A stretch of DNA of 41,991 bases, from assembly GCA_947492745.1 (NCBI GenBank), contig CANLOE010000064.1, positions 1 to 41,991 on the forward strand, read 5' to 3'. The first letter of the stretch is position 1; each line of letters starts with the position of its first letter. Below are positions 16,756 to 25,157 of this stretch, one piece after another. The translations under genes were made by a program, and so were the position numbers. Source of the DNA: an uncultured Cyclobacteriaceae bacterium. Lineage in GTDB: Bacteria > Bacteroidota > Bacteroidia > Cytophagales > Cyclobacteriaceae. The notes below the pieces were generated by a model. It saw only the letters and a program-made list of their open reading frames with translations. It was not told where the DNA came from and did not search any database.

Positions 16756-19700
16756 ATGCAACAATTGAACTTTTGGAAGAGTTGGCCTAAGCTGGAACAA
16801 GGGGTATACCGTCTGCTCTTGCTCCTCTTTATATCGAGCCTATTAGGTCTGATCTATGCTCATTTTTCTGCCAATGATACTGTCTTTCCTTGGCTTGCTT
16901 ATGGAGAGATGACAGCCCTAAATTTGAGCCACGGACAGTTTTCTTCCGGTATATTCACTATGGGTTATCTGACTGAGAACTATCTGGTCAAGGAGTGGTT
17001 CTCTACAGAAGGGATTCGCATTGTTCCCAGCCTCTCTTATGGTTTTGGTCTACTGGTTTTTGTTCTGATTACCTTACTGGTCAGTTTAGTGACTACTTTT
17101 CAGCGTACCGCCTATATCGCGGGTATGGTACTGTTCATCCTTTTTCTGATGATGCTCAAGTTAGAGATTACCTTACTTTTCGGACTGACGAATAAGACAG
17201 CACTGATCATCGCCTTTTTCGCTTACATACCCTTGAGCTATTTCTTCCATGCACTGAAGTCGGATGTAAAAGTGCCGATAAGAATATTGGCATTCAGTCT
17301 TGTGGGAGGACTGTTTCTTGGCTTGCTTCATAGTTATGGAGAAGTGGAGAAACCCTTACTGCATTTGGTGCATTATGGTGTTCTAGCTCCGTATTTATTG
17401 ATTTTCCTGTTTTTGGTACTTGTGGCACAGGAAATTCCCAGAGGAATCATGGTGCTGGTAACCAACGCGAACAATGCTTATAGCAAGAACAGCTCGGTTC
17501 ATTTTTTTGTGGCGATGGCCATCTATATTGCGCAGCTGGTCATTATGTTTCTGGATAGGACATCGAGTATTCATTTAGAGATCATACCCCTTCATCCCTA
17601 TTTTCTATTAGTGGTTTCGGCAGTACTGGGCATATGGGGTTTTCGTAGTAGGGAAACCCAATACCTCAAGTACCTGACCTTTGATAAAATAGGGGCATGG
17701 GTATACCTGTTGTTGGGCCTGCTCTGTTTTACGACCATTGCTTATTTCCTGATGACTGCCAACGACCCCATACTCTATATCATAGAGCAGATGACCCTGT
17801 ATGTTCATCTGGCATTTGCTCTGGCTTTTATACTGTATATATTGGCTAATTTTATGACACCATTGGCACAGAACCTAAAGGTACACCTTATTCTGTACAA
17901 GCCTGAGAATATGCCCTATGTAGCCTATCTGCTCAGCGCTATCGTACTTACGGTAGTATTTGTCCTTAAGGAAAACATGGATGTTCCCTATGCCCATAGT
18001 CTGTCCGGGTATTATAATAGTATTGGCGACCTGCATTCGCTCACTGGGGAAGAACTGCTGAGTAAGGCCTATTATAAAGAAGCCAGCGATCTGGGATATC
18101 AGAACCATAGGTCCAACTACATCCTCGCTTACCTTAGCAATCAGGAGAAGAATGACATCAGCGCCGTCTACTACTACGACGTAGCACTCAAGAAAAGGCC
18201 CACTCCACAAGGATTCATTAACCTGAGTCAGGTCTACTTGAGCCAAGACCGTTTTTTTGAAGGTCTGTTCATACTCAAAGACGGCCTTAGGAAGTTTCCC
18301 GATGACGGTAGGATAAAGAACAATCTAGGCTTACTCTATGCAAAGGTAAACGAAAACGATTCTACCTTTGTGGCCTTATCAGAGGCAGAACAGAAAAGCT
18401 ACAGTAGTGAAAGTGCGGCCACTAATTATATCGCCTTGCTGGCCGAGAAAAAAAAAGAACCCGAGCTGGAAGAGGTCAAATCCCGTTTTCTGATACCCGC
18501 GCATTACTCAAATAGAGCTAATTTACTGGTACTCTACAATCAAAGAGCAACAGATATTCAGCTCTCACCACTGCCCATCGATAGTTTGCTGACTTATCCG
18601 ACCTTTGCCCTATTGTATGATCGTATTTTCAACGGACTTTACACGGACGAACCTATCGATACCCAATCATTGGCAGCCTACGCCGCTTATGAAGGCAATA
18701 TCAATTTTAGGGAGAGACTGACCTTCCTACAGGCACTGGCGCATTATCATAACGATGAGTTGGGCGATGCCTTCCGGCTAATGGACCGGTTAGCCTATAC
18801 CTATGACCTGAAGTCAGGTTACTATTACAATATACTGGGTTTGTGGGCGCAAGAGCAATGGGCATCAGGGCTGGCCGTTTCTTTTTTCGAAAAGGCCATT
18901 GAGAATAACTATCCCGCAGCTAATGTGAATTATGCGATAGCACTGTCCACAGATGGGCAAGCGGAGCGGGCAGGGCAGATTTGGCGGCAACTGGGCAATC
19001 ATCCTTCACTCGAAAAAGAACAGCAACAGCATATGATCCGTATTCACACAACGGATACGGATACACTGGATTGGTCAGCGTTGACCGATTATGGAAAATA
19101 CAGCTATTGGAAATATGCTCGGAAAAGTCAGGATAGCCTGCGGTTTCGCTCTTTATTGGAAACTTTCGACAACGAGGACCTAAAATGGAGGTGTATCATA
19201 GAGATTGTGCATAAAAAGATAGAAGCCAACCAATCAGAATCGGCACTGGCCTACTGGGGATTGATCCCAAATCGTGCTTACGATACCACGGACTCCCGAT
19301 TGCTACAGGACCTCTTCCTAATGAAGATGGAAATGCTGGTCTTGGCAGGACAGTGGGAAGCACTGAAGAGAGAGTTGGAATATGCTCGGGAAAATGCAGT
19401 AAAACTGCCCATAAGCAATGACCTGCACTACAAGGCACGATTGGCAGTACATGAAAACGACACCGCAGCAGCAAATGAGTATTATGACAAATTGGCGAAA
19501 AAAAATCCCTTTTATGAACAAGGAATTATAGCAGCAGCAAATCATATACACCAACAAAATCCTCTGGAAGCTTATCAGGTATTGCTGAAAGCCACAGAAA
19601 CCAATCCCAATACAGTGTCCCTATTGGAAGCTTATGTGATACAATGTGCCCGTCTGGGTTTTGATACCTATGCACAGCACATATTGGAGGAGCTGAAGTT

Positions 19701-19791
19701 ATCGCTGATAGAGGAGGAGTATGAACGTTTCCATGATAATTATCATAGGATACTTATGGAAAACGAAGGCGAAGAGACCGAAGAAATGTAA
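16756..19791 (+). CDS. Large membrane protein with TPR-like C-terminal half
   Basis: This protein has 1011 residues and no family name I can give. The first about 410 residues contain around a dozen hydrophobic helices (for example LLLLLFISSLLGLIYAHF near residue 20, ending near YLLSAIVLTVVFVLKEN). The remaining 600 residues are soluble and helical, with tetratricopeptide-like repeats (NYILAYLSN, YYYDVALKKRPTPQGFINLS, IKNNLGLLYAKV, YYYNILGLWAQEQW, AYQVLLKATETNPNTVSLLEAY). The C-terminus is acidic (ENEGEETEEM). A membrane anchor with a large TPR domain suggests assembly of a protein complex at the inner membrane. It follows gatC by 166 bp and is closed by a terminator at 19879. Confidence 0.85.
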   Translation: MQQLNFWKSWPKLEQGVYRLLLLLFISSLLGLIYAHFSANDTVFPWLAYGEMTALNLSHGQFSSGIFTMGYLTENYLVKEWFSTEGIRIVPSLSYGFGLLVFVLITLLVSLVTTFQRTAYIAGMVLFILFLMMLKLEITLLFGLTNKTALIIAFFAYIPLSYFFHALKSDVKVPIRILAFSLVGGLFLGLLHSYGEVEKPLLHLVHYGVLAPYLLIFLFLVLVAQEIPRGIMVLVTNANNAYSKNSSVHFFVAMAIYIAQLVIMFLDRTSSIHLEIIPLHPYFLLVVSAVLGIWGFRSRETQYLKYLTFDKIGAWVYLLLGLLCFTTIAYFLMTANDPILYIIEQMTLYVHLAFALAFILYILANFMTPLAQNLKVHLILYKPENMPYVAYLLSAIVLTVVFVLKENMDVPYAHSLSGYYNSIGDLHSLTGEELLSKAYYKEASDLGYQNHRSNYILAYLSNQEKNDISAVYYYDVALKKRPTPQGFINLSQVYLSQDRFFEGLFILKDGLRKFPDDGRIKNNLGLLYAKVNENDSTFVALSEAEQKSYSSESAATNYIALLAEKKKEPELEEVKSRFLIPAHYSNRANLLVLYNQRATDIQLSPLPIDSLLTYPTFALLYDRIFNGLYTDEPIDTQSLAAYAAYEGNINFRERLTFLQALAHYHNDELGDAFRLMDRLAYTYDLKSGYYYNILGLWAQEQWASGLAVSFFEKAIENNYPAANVNYAIALSTDGQAERAGQIWRQLGNHPSLEKEQQQHMIRIHTTDTDTLDWSALTDYGKYSYWKYARKSQDSLRFRSLLETFDNEDLKWRCIIEIVHKKIEANQSESALAYWGLIPNRAYDTTDSRLLQDLFLMKMEMLVLAGQWEALKRELEYARENAVKLPISNDLHYKARLAVHENDTAAANEYYDKLAKKNPFYEQGIIAAANHIHQQNPLEAYQVLLKATETNPNTVSLLEAYVIQCARLGFDTYAQHILEELKLSLIEEEYERFHDNYHRILMENEGEETEEM

Positions 19792-19849
19792 TGAAGCCCT
19801 TAGGGTAAATTATCTCTTTGTGCCACGGAGTGGATTGATTTAGAGGAGT

Positions 19850-19876
19850 GATAATGATGGAAAATCCATTATTATC
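19850..19876 (+). other. Hairpin after the TPR gene
   Basis: GATAATGATGGA and TCCATTATTATC pair over 12 bp with one G-T wobble and a 3-base loop. It precedes the terminator directly and may add to transcript 3'-end stability. Confidence 0.6.
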
Positions 19877-19878
19877 AA

Positions 19879-19901
19879 AGTACTCATCAGTGCTTTTTTT
19901 T
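19879..19901 (+). terminator. Rho-independent terminator after the TPR gene
   Basis: AGTACT and AGTGCT form a 6-bp stem (one wobble) with a 4-base loop, followed by eight T. Confidence 0.7.
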
Positions 19902-19909
19902 AAATCCGA

Positions 19910-19985
19910 ATCCTGCATTGGGAATCCGTCATGAGGTTTTGAGTGACCATAGATGAGTGCGTTTTATGGGTTCAGCAAATCATCG
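19910..19985 (+). repeat. Degenerate half of a family A-like palindromic element
   Basis: The order GCATTGGGAATCCGTCATGAG, a diverged spacer, then GATGAGTGCGTTTTATGGGTTC follows the left arm of family A (minus orientation) with many changes. The right arm is missing. Confidence 0.5.
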
Positions 19986-20043
19986 TGTTTCCTGAACACC
20001 TCTGGAATCAATGGAATAGTGAAAAATCTACTTCGGATTTAAA

Positions 20044-20173
20044 CCCAAAATAATCAATAGAGCACCTATTCCGCGCATAAATAGCTTTATACCGGAAGCT
20101 TTGCCCACCTGTCTTCATTCACCGTAGCGGTGCTATGCCGAACGAATCCAAATGGCTGATATTTTATTATTTA
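20044..20173 (+). repeat. Palindromic element, family B, truncated by family D
   Basis: The unit begins CCCAAAATAATC after TTAAA and matches family B through its central hairpin and on to TTATTTA. There a family D copy begins. The final about 38 bp of B are not found on the far side, so this nest has lost sequence since insertion. Confidence 0.85.
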
Positions 20174-20331
20174 TACAAATTTAGGTTTTAAATGTCGTAT
20201 AAGATTCCGCGGGTCATTTTGTTTCAATCAAGGCGAACACCGCAGGGATAGCAGCGCTATCCCGAGGATGGTCAACGCAGAGTGAAACAAAATGAACAGG
20301 AAGATATGCGATTTTAAAAGCTAAGTTTGTA
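20174..20331 (+). repeat. Family D repeat
   Basis: A 158-bp unit running from TACAAATTTAGG to AAGTTTGTA. It is flanked by TTA on the left and TAA on the right. The left flank is family B sequence and the right flank is unrelated spacer. Confidence 0.88.
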
Positions 20332-20541
20332 TAAGGTATCTTTTCCCTATCCTTTCTAGATCAACGCTTATTGGAAGATATATATCCCCACTCATAAAAA
20401 TTAAATAGGTATCATATAATTTCATCTCGATTATTTATAAGTTTAGCTTTATAATAGAGTTATGGGACTATCGTCCTGCATTGTTGATTTTTGTGCTATC
20501 AAGAAAACGAAGCCACAGTATGGTTCAAACACCGTGAAGCT

Positions 20542-21273
20542 ATGACCGAAAATAAAATGATTACCACGGAAGCGATTTCGAAAATATACAAAATGGGTAC
20601 ACAGACCGTGGAAGCTTTGAAATCGATTTCCATTACTATCGATAAAGGTGAATATGTAGCCTTTATGGGGCCTTCGGGTTCGGGAAAGTCTACGCTAATG
20701 AATATTATCGGATGTTTGGATACGCCCACGGAGGGTGTTTACACTCTGAACGAAAATGATGTCAGTGATCTTACGGAAAACGAACTGGCAGAAATAAGAA
20801 ATAAGGAAATCGGCTTTGTCTTTCAGACGTTCAACCTATTGCCCCGAGCTACTTCACTGGAAAATGTAGCCTTACCCTTGGTTTATGCGGGTTATAGTAG
20901 AGGTGAGCGCGAAGAAAGAGCGCTCCAGGCACTGGAGAATGTAGGGCTGGGCGATAGGGCTTCGCATAAGCCCAATGAACTTTCCGGAGGGCAGCGTCAG
21001 AGAGTGGCCATAGCTAGGGCCTTGGTCAATAATCCAAGTATAATCCTTGCCGATGAACCGACGGGTAACTTGGATACCAAAACGTCCTATGATATTATGG
21101 ACCTTTTCCAAGAGTTACATGATAAAGGAAATACCATTATCATGGTGACGCATGAGGACGATATCGCTCATTACTCCCATCGCATCATTCGTTTAAGAGA
21201 TGGGCTCGTTGAAACCGATGTCATCAATGCCAATATCACCAAGACCGGGGACAGGGCTGCCATGGGTGCTTAG
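20542..21273 (+). CDS. ABC transporter ATP-binding protein, LolD/MacB type
   Basis: This is the ATPase of an ABC transporter of the family that serves LolCDE, MacB and FtsE-type membrane proteins. From the ATG at 20542 it has about 243 residues. Walker A is GPSGSGKST (from residue 43), the signature is LSGGQRQR (from 147), Walker B is IILADEP (about 167) and the H-loop is VTHE. The segment [18 protein letters not shown] is typical of this subfamily. A TTG upstream at 20491 is less likely as the start. No permease gene with FtsX-type helices lies next to it, so its partner must be encoded elsewhere. The role is probably lipoprotein release or efflux, not import. Confidence 0.93.
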   Translation: MTENKMITTEAISKIYKMGTQTVEALKSISITIDKGEYVAFMGPSGSGKSTLMNIIGCLDTPTEGVYTLNENDVSDLTENELAEIRNKEIGFVFQTFNLLPRATSLENVALPLVYAGYSRGEREERALQALENVGLGDRASHKPNELSGGQRQRVAIARALVNNPSIILADEPTGNLDTKTSYDIMDLFQELHDKGNTIIMVTHEDDIAHYSHRIIRLRDGLVETDVINANITKTGDRAAMGA

Positions 21274-21514
21274 CGCATACTTACGATACTTTGATTTTAG
21301 GTCAAAAGGCACTTTCTTTTGGAAAGCATACCTAGTATTGACTTAGAAGCTGTCATGCTTACTATCAATACGATGTCAAGGTCATTCTTTAGTAGAGGTT
21401 GATTTAGTGGAAACGATCTACGAAGGTGGACTGATGGCCACTGTACCACTATCTATTCCATGCAATGCTCAGAGAAGTTTTGAAATTATATTTAAAATTT
21501 ATGATCACTTATTT

Positions 21515-21775
21515 TGGATAGGACCGAGCGTTAAACCCAAAATGTCCATTAGAAAATCTATTCCGGGCTTAACTGACTTCAAATCAGTAACTGAATGCGT
21601 TTTTTGAATTAACCGTAGCGGTGCTACGCTGAACCCAAGAAAACGCACTGATTTATCGCCATTTAAGTCCTCATGACGAAGTTCCAACGAACATTTTGGG
21701 TTACAATAATGCCCCGAGGGCATTATCAGTAAAGGGGCCTTCTGCCGCGTGAGCCATTGATAAAGATAGCATGTC
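21515..21775 (+). repeat. Structured repeat F, copy 1, interrupted by a family A element
   Basis: The left part ends GGACCGAGCG at 21530 and the right part starts ATAATGCC at 21706. Hairpin ATAATGCC-CCGAG-GGCATTAT is followed by AGTAAAGGGGCC and CTGCCGCGTGAG, then ATTGATAAAGATAGCAT. Copy 2 at 24481 has the same order without an insertion, and so shows the empty site. Confidence 0.6.
21536..21700 (+). repeat. Palindromic element, family A, inserted in repeat F
   Basis: A 165-bp unit running from CCCAAAATG to CATTTTGGG with the central hairpin CGTAGC-GGT-GCTACG. The flanks are TTAAA (21531-21535) and TTACA (21701-21705), one mismatch. Confidence 0.92.
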
Positions 21776-21978
21776 GCGCTAGCTAGAGGAAATTTCAACG
21801 AAATTACGCACGACAAGAGTACCTATAGCTATGAACACCATGGGGAAGGCAAAAGCTTGGTTTAATTGTTGTTCCAGCAAATTCCATGTGCCCCTTGGAA
21901 ATAAAAGATATATTTCAAAACTTCCCTAAGCCTCCGTAAGCTATCTTTGAGAGTCAGCAATACTAATAAAGGATAAGG

Positions 21979-22527
21979 ATGAAAGTATATACAAAAACAG
22001 GTGACAATGGAACCACAGCGCTTTTCGGAGGAGCAAGGGTGAACAAGTCCGACCTACGCATTGATACTTATGGAACAGTGGATGAACTCAACTCCCATAT
22101 GGGAATGCTACGTGACCAGCCCGTGAATGTTCATAGAAAAGATATCATAATAGAAATACAGGACCGCCTCTTTACTTTGGGAGCCATACTGGCTACCGAA
22201 CCCGGAAACGATAAAGTGAAAGTCCCGCAGCTACAGGATACAGATGTAAGTCTGCTGGAGAAAGAAATGGATACTATGGATGAAACACTGCCACCCATGC
22301 GCCATTTTGTTCTTCCAGGAGGGCACCTTTCCGTATCCTATTGCCATGTGGCCAGATGTGTCTGCCGGCGTGCCGAACGATTGGTAGTAGCCCTTAACGA
22401 AATAGCTCCGGTAGATAACCATGTTATTATGTACCTCAATCGCTTGTCCGATTACCTGTTTGTACTATCAAGGACCATTTCATTGGAAGTAAATGCCGAA
22501 GAAATACCTTGGGTTCCGAAGATGTAA
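21979..22527 (+). CDS. pduO: Cob(I)alamin adenosyltransferase, PduO type
   Basis: It transfers the adenosyl group of ATP to cob(I)alamin to make coenzyme B12, needed for example by methylmalonyl-CoA mutase. The 182-residue length is that of a single PduO-type domain. The ATP-binding N-terminus TKTGDNGTTALFGGARV, followed by YGTVDELNSHMG, is fully conserved. The helix with CRRAERL and the LNRLSDYLFVLSR end are also present. No cobalamin riboswitch was recognised in the 200 bp before it. It is monocistronic as far as the spacing shows. Confidence 0.95.
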   Translation: MKVYTKTGDNGTTALFGGARVNKSDLRIDTYGTVDELNSHMGMLRDQPVNVHRKDIIIEIQDRLFTLGAILATEPGNDKVKVPQLQDTDVSLLEKEMDTMDETLPPMRHFVLPGGHLSVSYCHVARCVCRRAERLVVALNEIAPVDNHVIMYLNRLSDYLFVLSRTISLEVNAEEIPWVPKM

Positions 22528-22893
22528 GCAAAAAAAAGACAAGCGTAGGTGTTTTTTGTTATTATTGTTAAATTACTCAATCATTGAGAGGGTGTCGGTT
22601 GTACCTTGAAGTTCCGTGCGGATACCATTGTTCAGATTGCAAGTATATGACTGTCAGTGTTTTCTTGAAAGTATTACTATAGAGTATCAAGAAAAGGGAC
22701 ATGTATTTTTGCATGAGGGATTTACGGTTATATACTGTATTTAAGCTCATATATGGACGCATGGAAGCCCCTAGCAGAATGTACCGGTGGTAGTTGTTAT
22801 ATCCATCACCGGAAAGAAAGACAGTAGGTTTTTATTGAAGGCGCTTGAAGTCAACCGGCCCGAGGAGCAAAAAAAACATACAATTTTAAAACT
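22528..22893. other. Long leader before ilvE, no gene seen
   Basis: No reading frame with protein character was found. Small hairpins are present (for example CTCAA-TC-ATTGAG near 22576 and a CCGGTGG...CCATCACCGG pair near 22780-22812). No leader peptide rich in Leu, Ile or Val was recognised, so attenuation is not supported. Confidence 0.4.
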
Positions 22894-23958
22894 ATGACTG
22901 AGACAGTAAATATCTCCATTACAAAGATAGATAAATCAAAACTCGATCAAGTGGACTTTGCGAACATCCAGTTCGGAAAGACCTACTCCGACCATGTGTT
23001 CATAGCGGACTATGATGGTGAAAAGTGGAAGGATTTTAGGATAGAACCTTATGATTACTTGCGGCTTAGTCCTGCAAGCCCGGCTTTGCATTATGGAGAG
23101 TCCGTTTTTGAAGGGATGAAGGCCTATAAAGGTAGTAGTGGGGAAATCCTAATTTTTCGGCCTGATGAAAACTTCAAACGTTTGAATATATCCGGTGAGC
23201 GCATCTGCATGCCTGCCTTACCCGAGGAAGTATTTATGGAAGGGCTTAAGACTTTAGTGAGCTTGGATAAAGGATGGGTCCCGGATTTGGAAGGTACTGC
23301 TTTGTATGTACGACCCTTCATTTTCTCTTCCGATGAATATATAGGCATACGCCCTTCGGATAATTTTACCTTCATGATCATCACTTGTCCTGTAGGGGCT
23401 TATTATTCAAAGCCTGTTAAGGTCAAGATAGAAACCCATTATACCCGAGCAGCACCGGGAGGTACCGGCTATGCAAAAGCAGCGGGAAACTATGCGGGTT
23501 CTTTGTATCCCGCGAGATTGGCACAACAGCAAGGTTATGATCAACTGATATGGACGGACAGTAAAGAGCATATCTATATTGAAGAGTCAGGAACGATGAA
23601 TGTCATGTTCGTTATCGACAATGTACTCATCACTCCTCCTACAGGAGATACTATACTGAATGGCATCACTAGAAAAAGTGTTCTTAGGCTAGCAAGAGAC
23701 TGGGACATGAAGGTAGAAGAGCGTAAAATAGCCGTACAGGAAGTAGTCGAAGCCATCGAGGCAGGACGGTTGCAGGAGGCTTTCGGTACGGGTACTGCTG
23801 CCACCATTGCACATATAGACACTTTGGCTCATGAAGGGAAAGACCATAAATTGCCACCTGTGGCCGACAGGGTTTTCTCTACAAAAGTACTCAAGACCCT
23901 GGATGGAATCAAAACAGGGATGATACCCGATAAGCATGATTGGGTCTACCAACTTTAG
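22894..23958 (+). CDS. ilvE: Branched-chain amino acid aminotransferase
   Basis: This PLP enzyme performs the last step of valine, leucine and isoleucine synthesis and the first of their breakdown. The 354-residue protein is of the fold-type IV BCAT group. PLP forms a Schiff base with Lys195 in TGYAKAAGNYAGSLYPA, and EESGTMNVMFV is the substrate and phosphate-binding motif. LHYGESVFEGMKAYK is the conserved N-terminal domain motif. It has the length of the longer, mammalian-like BCAT type found in many Bacteroidota. The ATG at 22894 is preceded by an A-rich stretch, as is usual in this phylum. Other ilv genes are not in the window. Confidence 0.97.
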   Translation: MTETVNISITKIDKSKLDQVDFANIQFGKTYSDHVFIADYDGEKWKDFRIEPYDYLRLSPASPALHYGESVFEGMKAYKGSSGEILIFRPDENFKRLNISGERICMPALPEEVFMEGLKTLVSLDKGWVPDLEGTALYVRPFIFSSDEYIGIRPSDNFTFMIITCPVGAYYSKPVKVKIETHYTRAAPGGTGYAKAAGNYAGSLYPARLAQQQGYDQLIWTDSKEHIYIEESGTMNVMFVIDNVLITPPTGDTILNGITRKSVLRLARDWDMKVEERKIAVQEVVEAIEAGRLQEAFGTGTAATIAHIDTLAHEGKDHKLPPVADRVFSTKVLKTLDGIKTGMIPDKHDWVYQL

Positions 23959-24001
23959 TGGATGGCCCGCTCATTCCTACTATCTATGGAGGCAACGAAT
24001 G

Positions 24002-24165
24002 TTTTGTACTCAAGAAAAAATAAAAAACCTTATGGGCAATGCCCAAGGAGAAGAATCCGTATAGCGTTGAACGGTTACCCGCAGACGTGTCATTGGGGTC
24101 TTTAGAAAATAGTAGCACTTAAGTCAACGAATCACCTTGTCCCCAATCAATTGCGTTTAGGTATA
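24002..24165 (+). pseudogene. Degenerate copy 2 of an unidentified coding tail
   Basis: This is the partner of 11881-12048. The frame reads LWAMPKEKNPYSVERLP, then D, SLG, LENS and the same stop position (TAA). An indel upstream of the LWAM segment shifts the frame, so no longer protein can be read. Conservation past the stop to GCGTTTAGGTATA is retained. It starts 44 bp after the ilvE stop. Confidence 0.5.
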
Positions 24166-24289
24166 GTGTGTTTCAAGGATTTTGGTTTGATTTCCATCAA
24201 GTCGGGAAATCGCTATATGTAGCGCAGGGGGCATTGTACGGGAGCAGAGGTGTTCCTTTAGGGCAGCAACGGGCTTGAGATTATTTAAA

Positions 24290-24455
24290 CCCTAAAATGT
24301 CCATTGGAAAATCTATTCCGGACTTAACTGACTTCAAATCAGTAACTGAATGCGTTTTTTGAATTCGCCGTAGCGGTGCTACGCTGAACCCAAGAAAACG
24401 CACTGATGTATTGTCATTTAAGTCCTCATGACGAAGTTCCAACGAACATTTTGGG
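24290..24455 (+). repeat. Palindromic element, family A
   Basis: A 166-bp unit running from CCCTAAAATG to CATTTTGGG with perfect TTAAA duplications (24285-24289 and 24456-24460) and the central hairpin CGTAGC-GGT-GCTACG. Confidence 0.94.
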
Positions 24456-24480
24456 TTAAAGAAATTATTAGCGCTTATTG

Positions 24481-24572
24481 GAGGGAGGAACGAGCGCGAA
24501 AATAATGCCCTCAGGACAGTATTAGTGAAGGGGGCCAGCTTGCCGGGCGAGAGATTGATAAAGATAGCATCA
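24481..24572 (+). repeat. Structured repeat F, copy 2 (uninterrupted)
   Basis: GGAACGAGCG-CGAAA-ATAATGCCC is followed by a degenerate hairpin, AGTGAAGGGGGCC, TGCCGGGCGAG and ATTGATAAAGATAGCAT. This is the empty-site counterpart of copy 1. Confidence 0.55.
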
Positions 24573-24754
24573 TTATCTACGAATTTCTATCGAATTGTAC
24601 ACTGAAAGAAGCACTTACGGCGATGAGCAGAGTAGAGAAAATAAAAGCTTATGACGGATGCCATTCTCCGTCAAACCTCAGGTGACCTTTGTAATCCAAA
24701 CTTGGCTTTGAAGATTATATACAATTTCACAGATTGTTTTGCTTCCACCCAAAG

Positions 24755-24935
24755 CGCTTGATAGCTGTGCTATCGTGAGTTTAAAATTTTCTGCACCCTA
24801 CAGGCTGGCCCGAAGTCTTCTCTGACTTCGTCCTGCTTAATTTTATAATAGGACCGAGCGTAAGGAAAGGGTTCGGGGAACCCTTTCAGCGAAGGGGCCG
24901 GTCTGCCGCGCAGGAGTAAGAGCCCAGCCGGCTTG
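24755..24935 (+). repeat. Structured repeat F, copy 3, with flanking hairpins
   Basis: The core is GGACCGAGCG (24851-24860), the hairpin AAAGGGTTC-GGG-GAACCCTTT (24866-24886), AGCGAAGGGGCC and TCTGCCGCGCAGG. Before it are two more hairpins, GATAGC-TGT-GCTATC (about 24760) and GAAGTC-TTCTCT-GACTTC (about 24812-24829). Minus-strand frames across it look like by-products of the repeat. From 24936 to 25157 only the leader of the next gene is seen. Confidence 0.5.
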
Positions 24936-25157
24936 AGGCGAAACAGACCAAAGGGTAGATACAAAGCTGTCCTCTAGCATTTTGGCAATGAAAAGGTGTT
25001 TTTCGGCAAGAATGTATATTGATATGGTCAAAATGAAGCAACATTGATAATCCTATAGCCAAGTATATAAGTCCAACGGAAGATATATCGACAATTGTTA
25101 AAATATTTGGTATATCTGTGTATATAAGTCTGAAAATCATAATAAATACTATAATCT

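Noticed and set aside
21776-21978. Cobalamin riboswitch before the PduO-type gene
   Set aside because: The conserved B12-box type core could not be found, and this region contains repeat F debris.
24770-25140. Overlapping minus-strand frames rich in Leu, Arg and Pro
   Set aside because: They lie across the GC-rich hairpins of repeat F and have no family resemblance, so they are by-products of the repeat.
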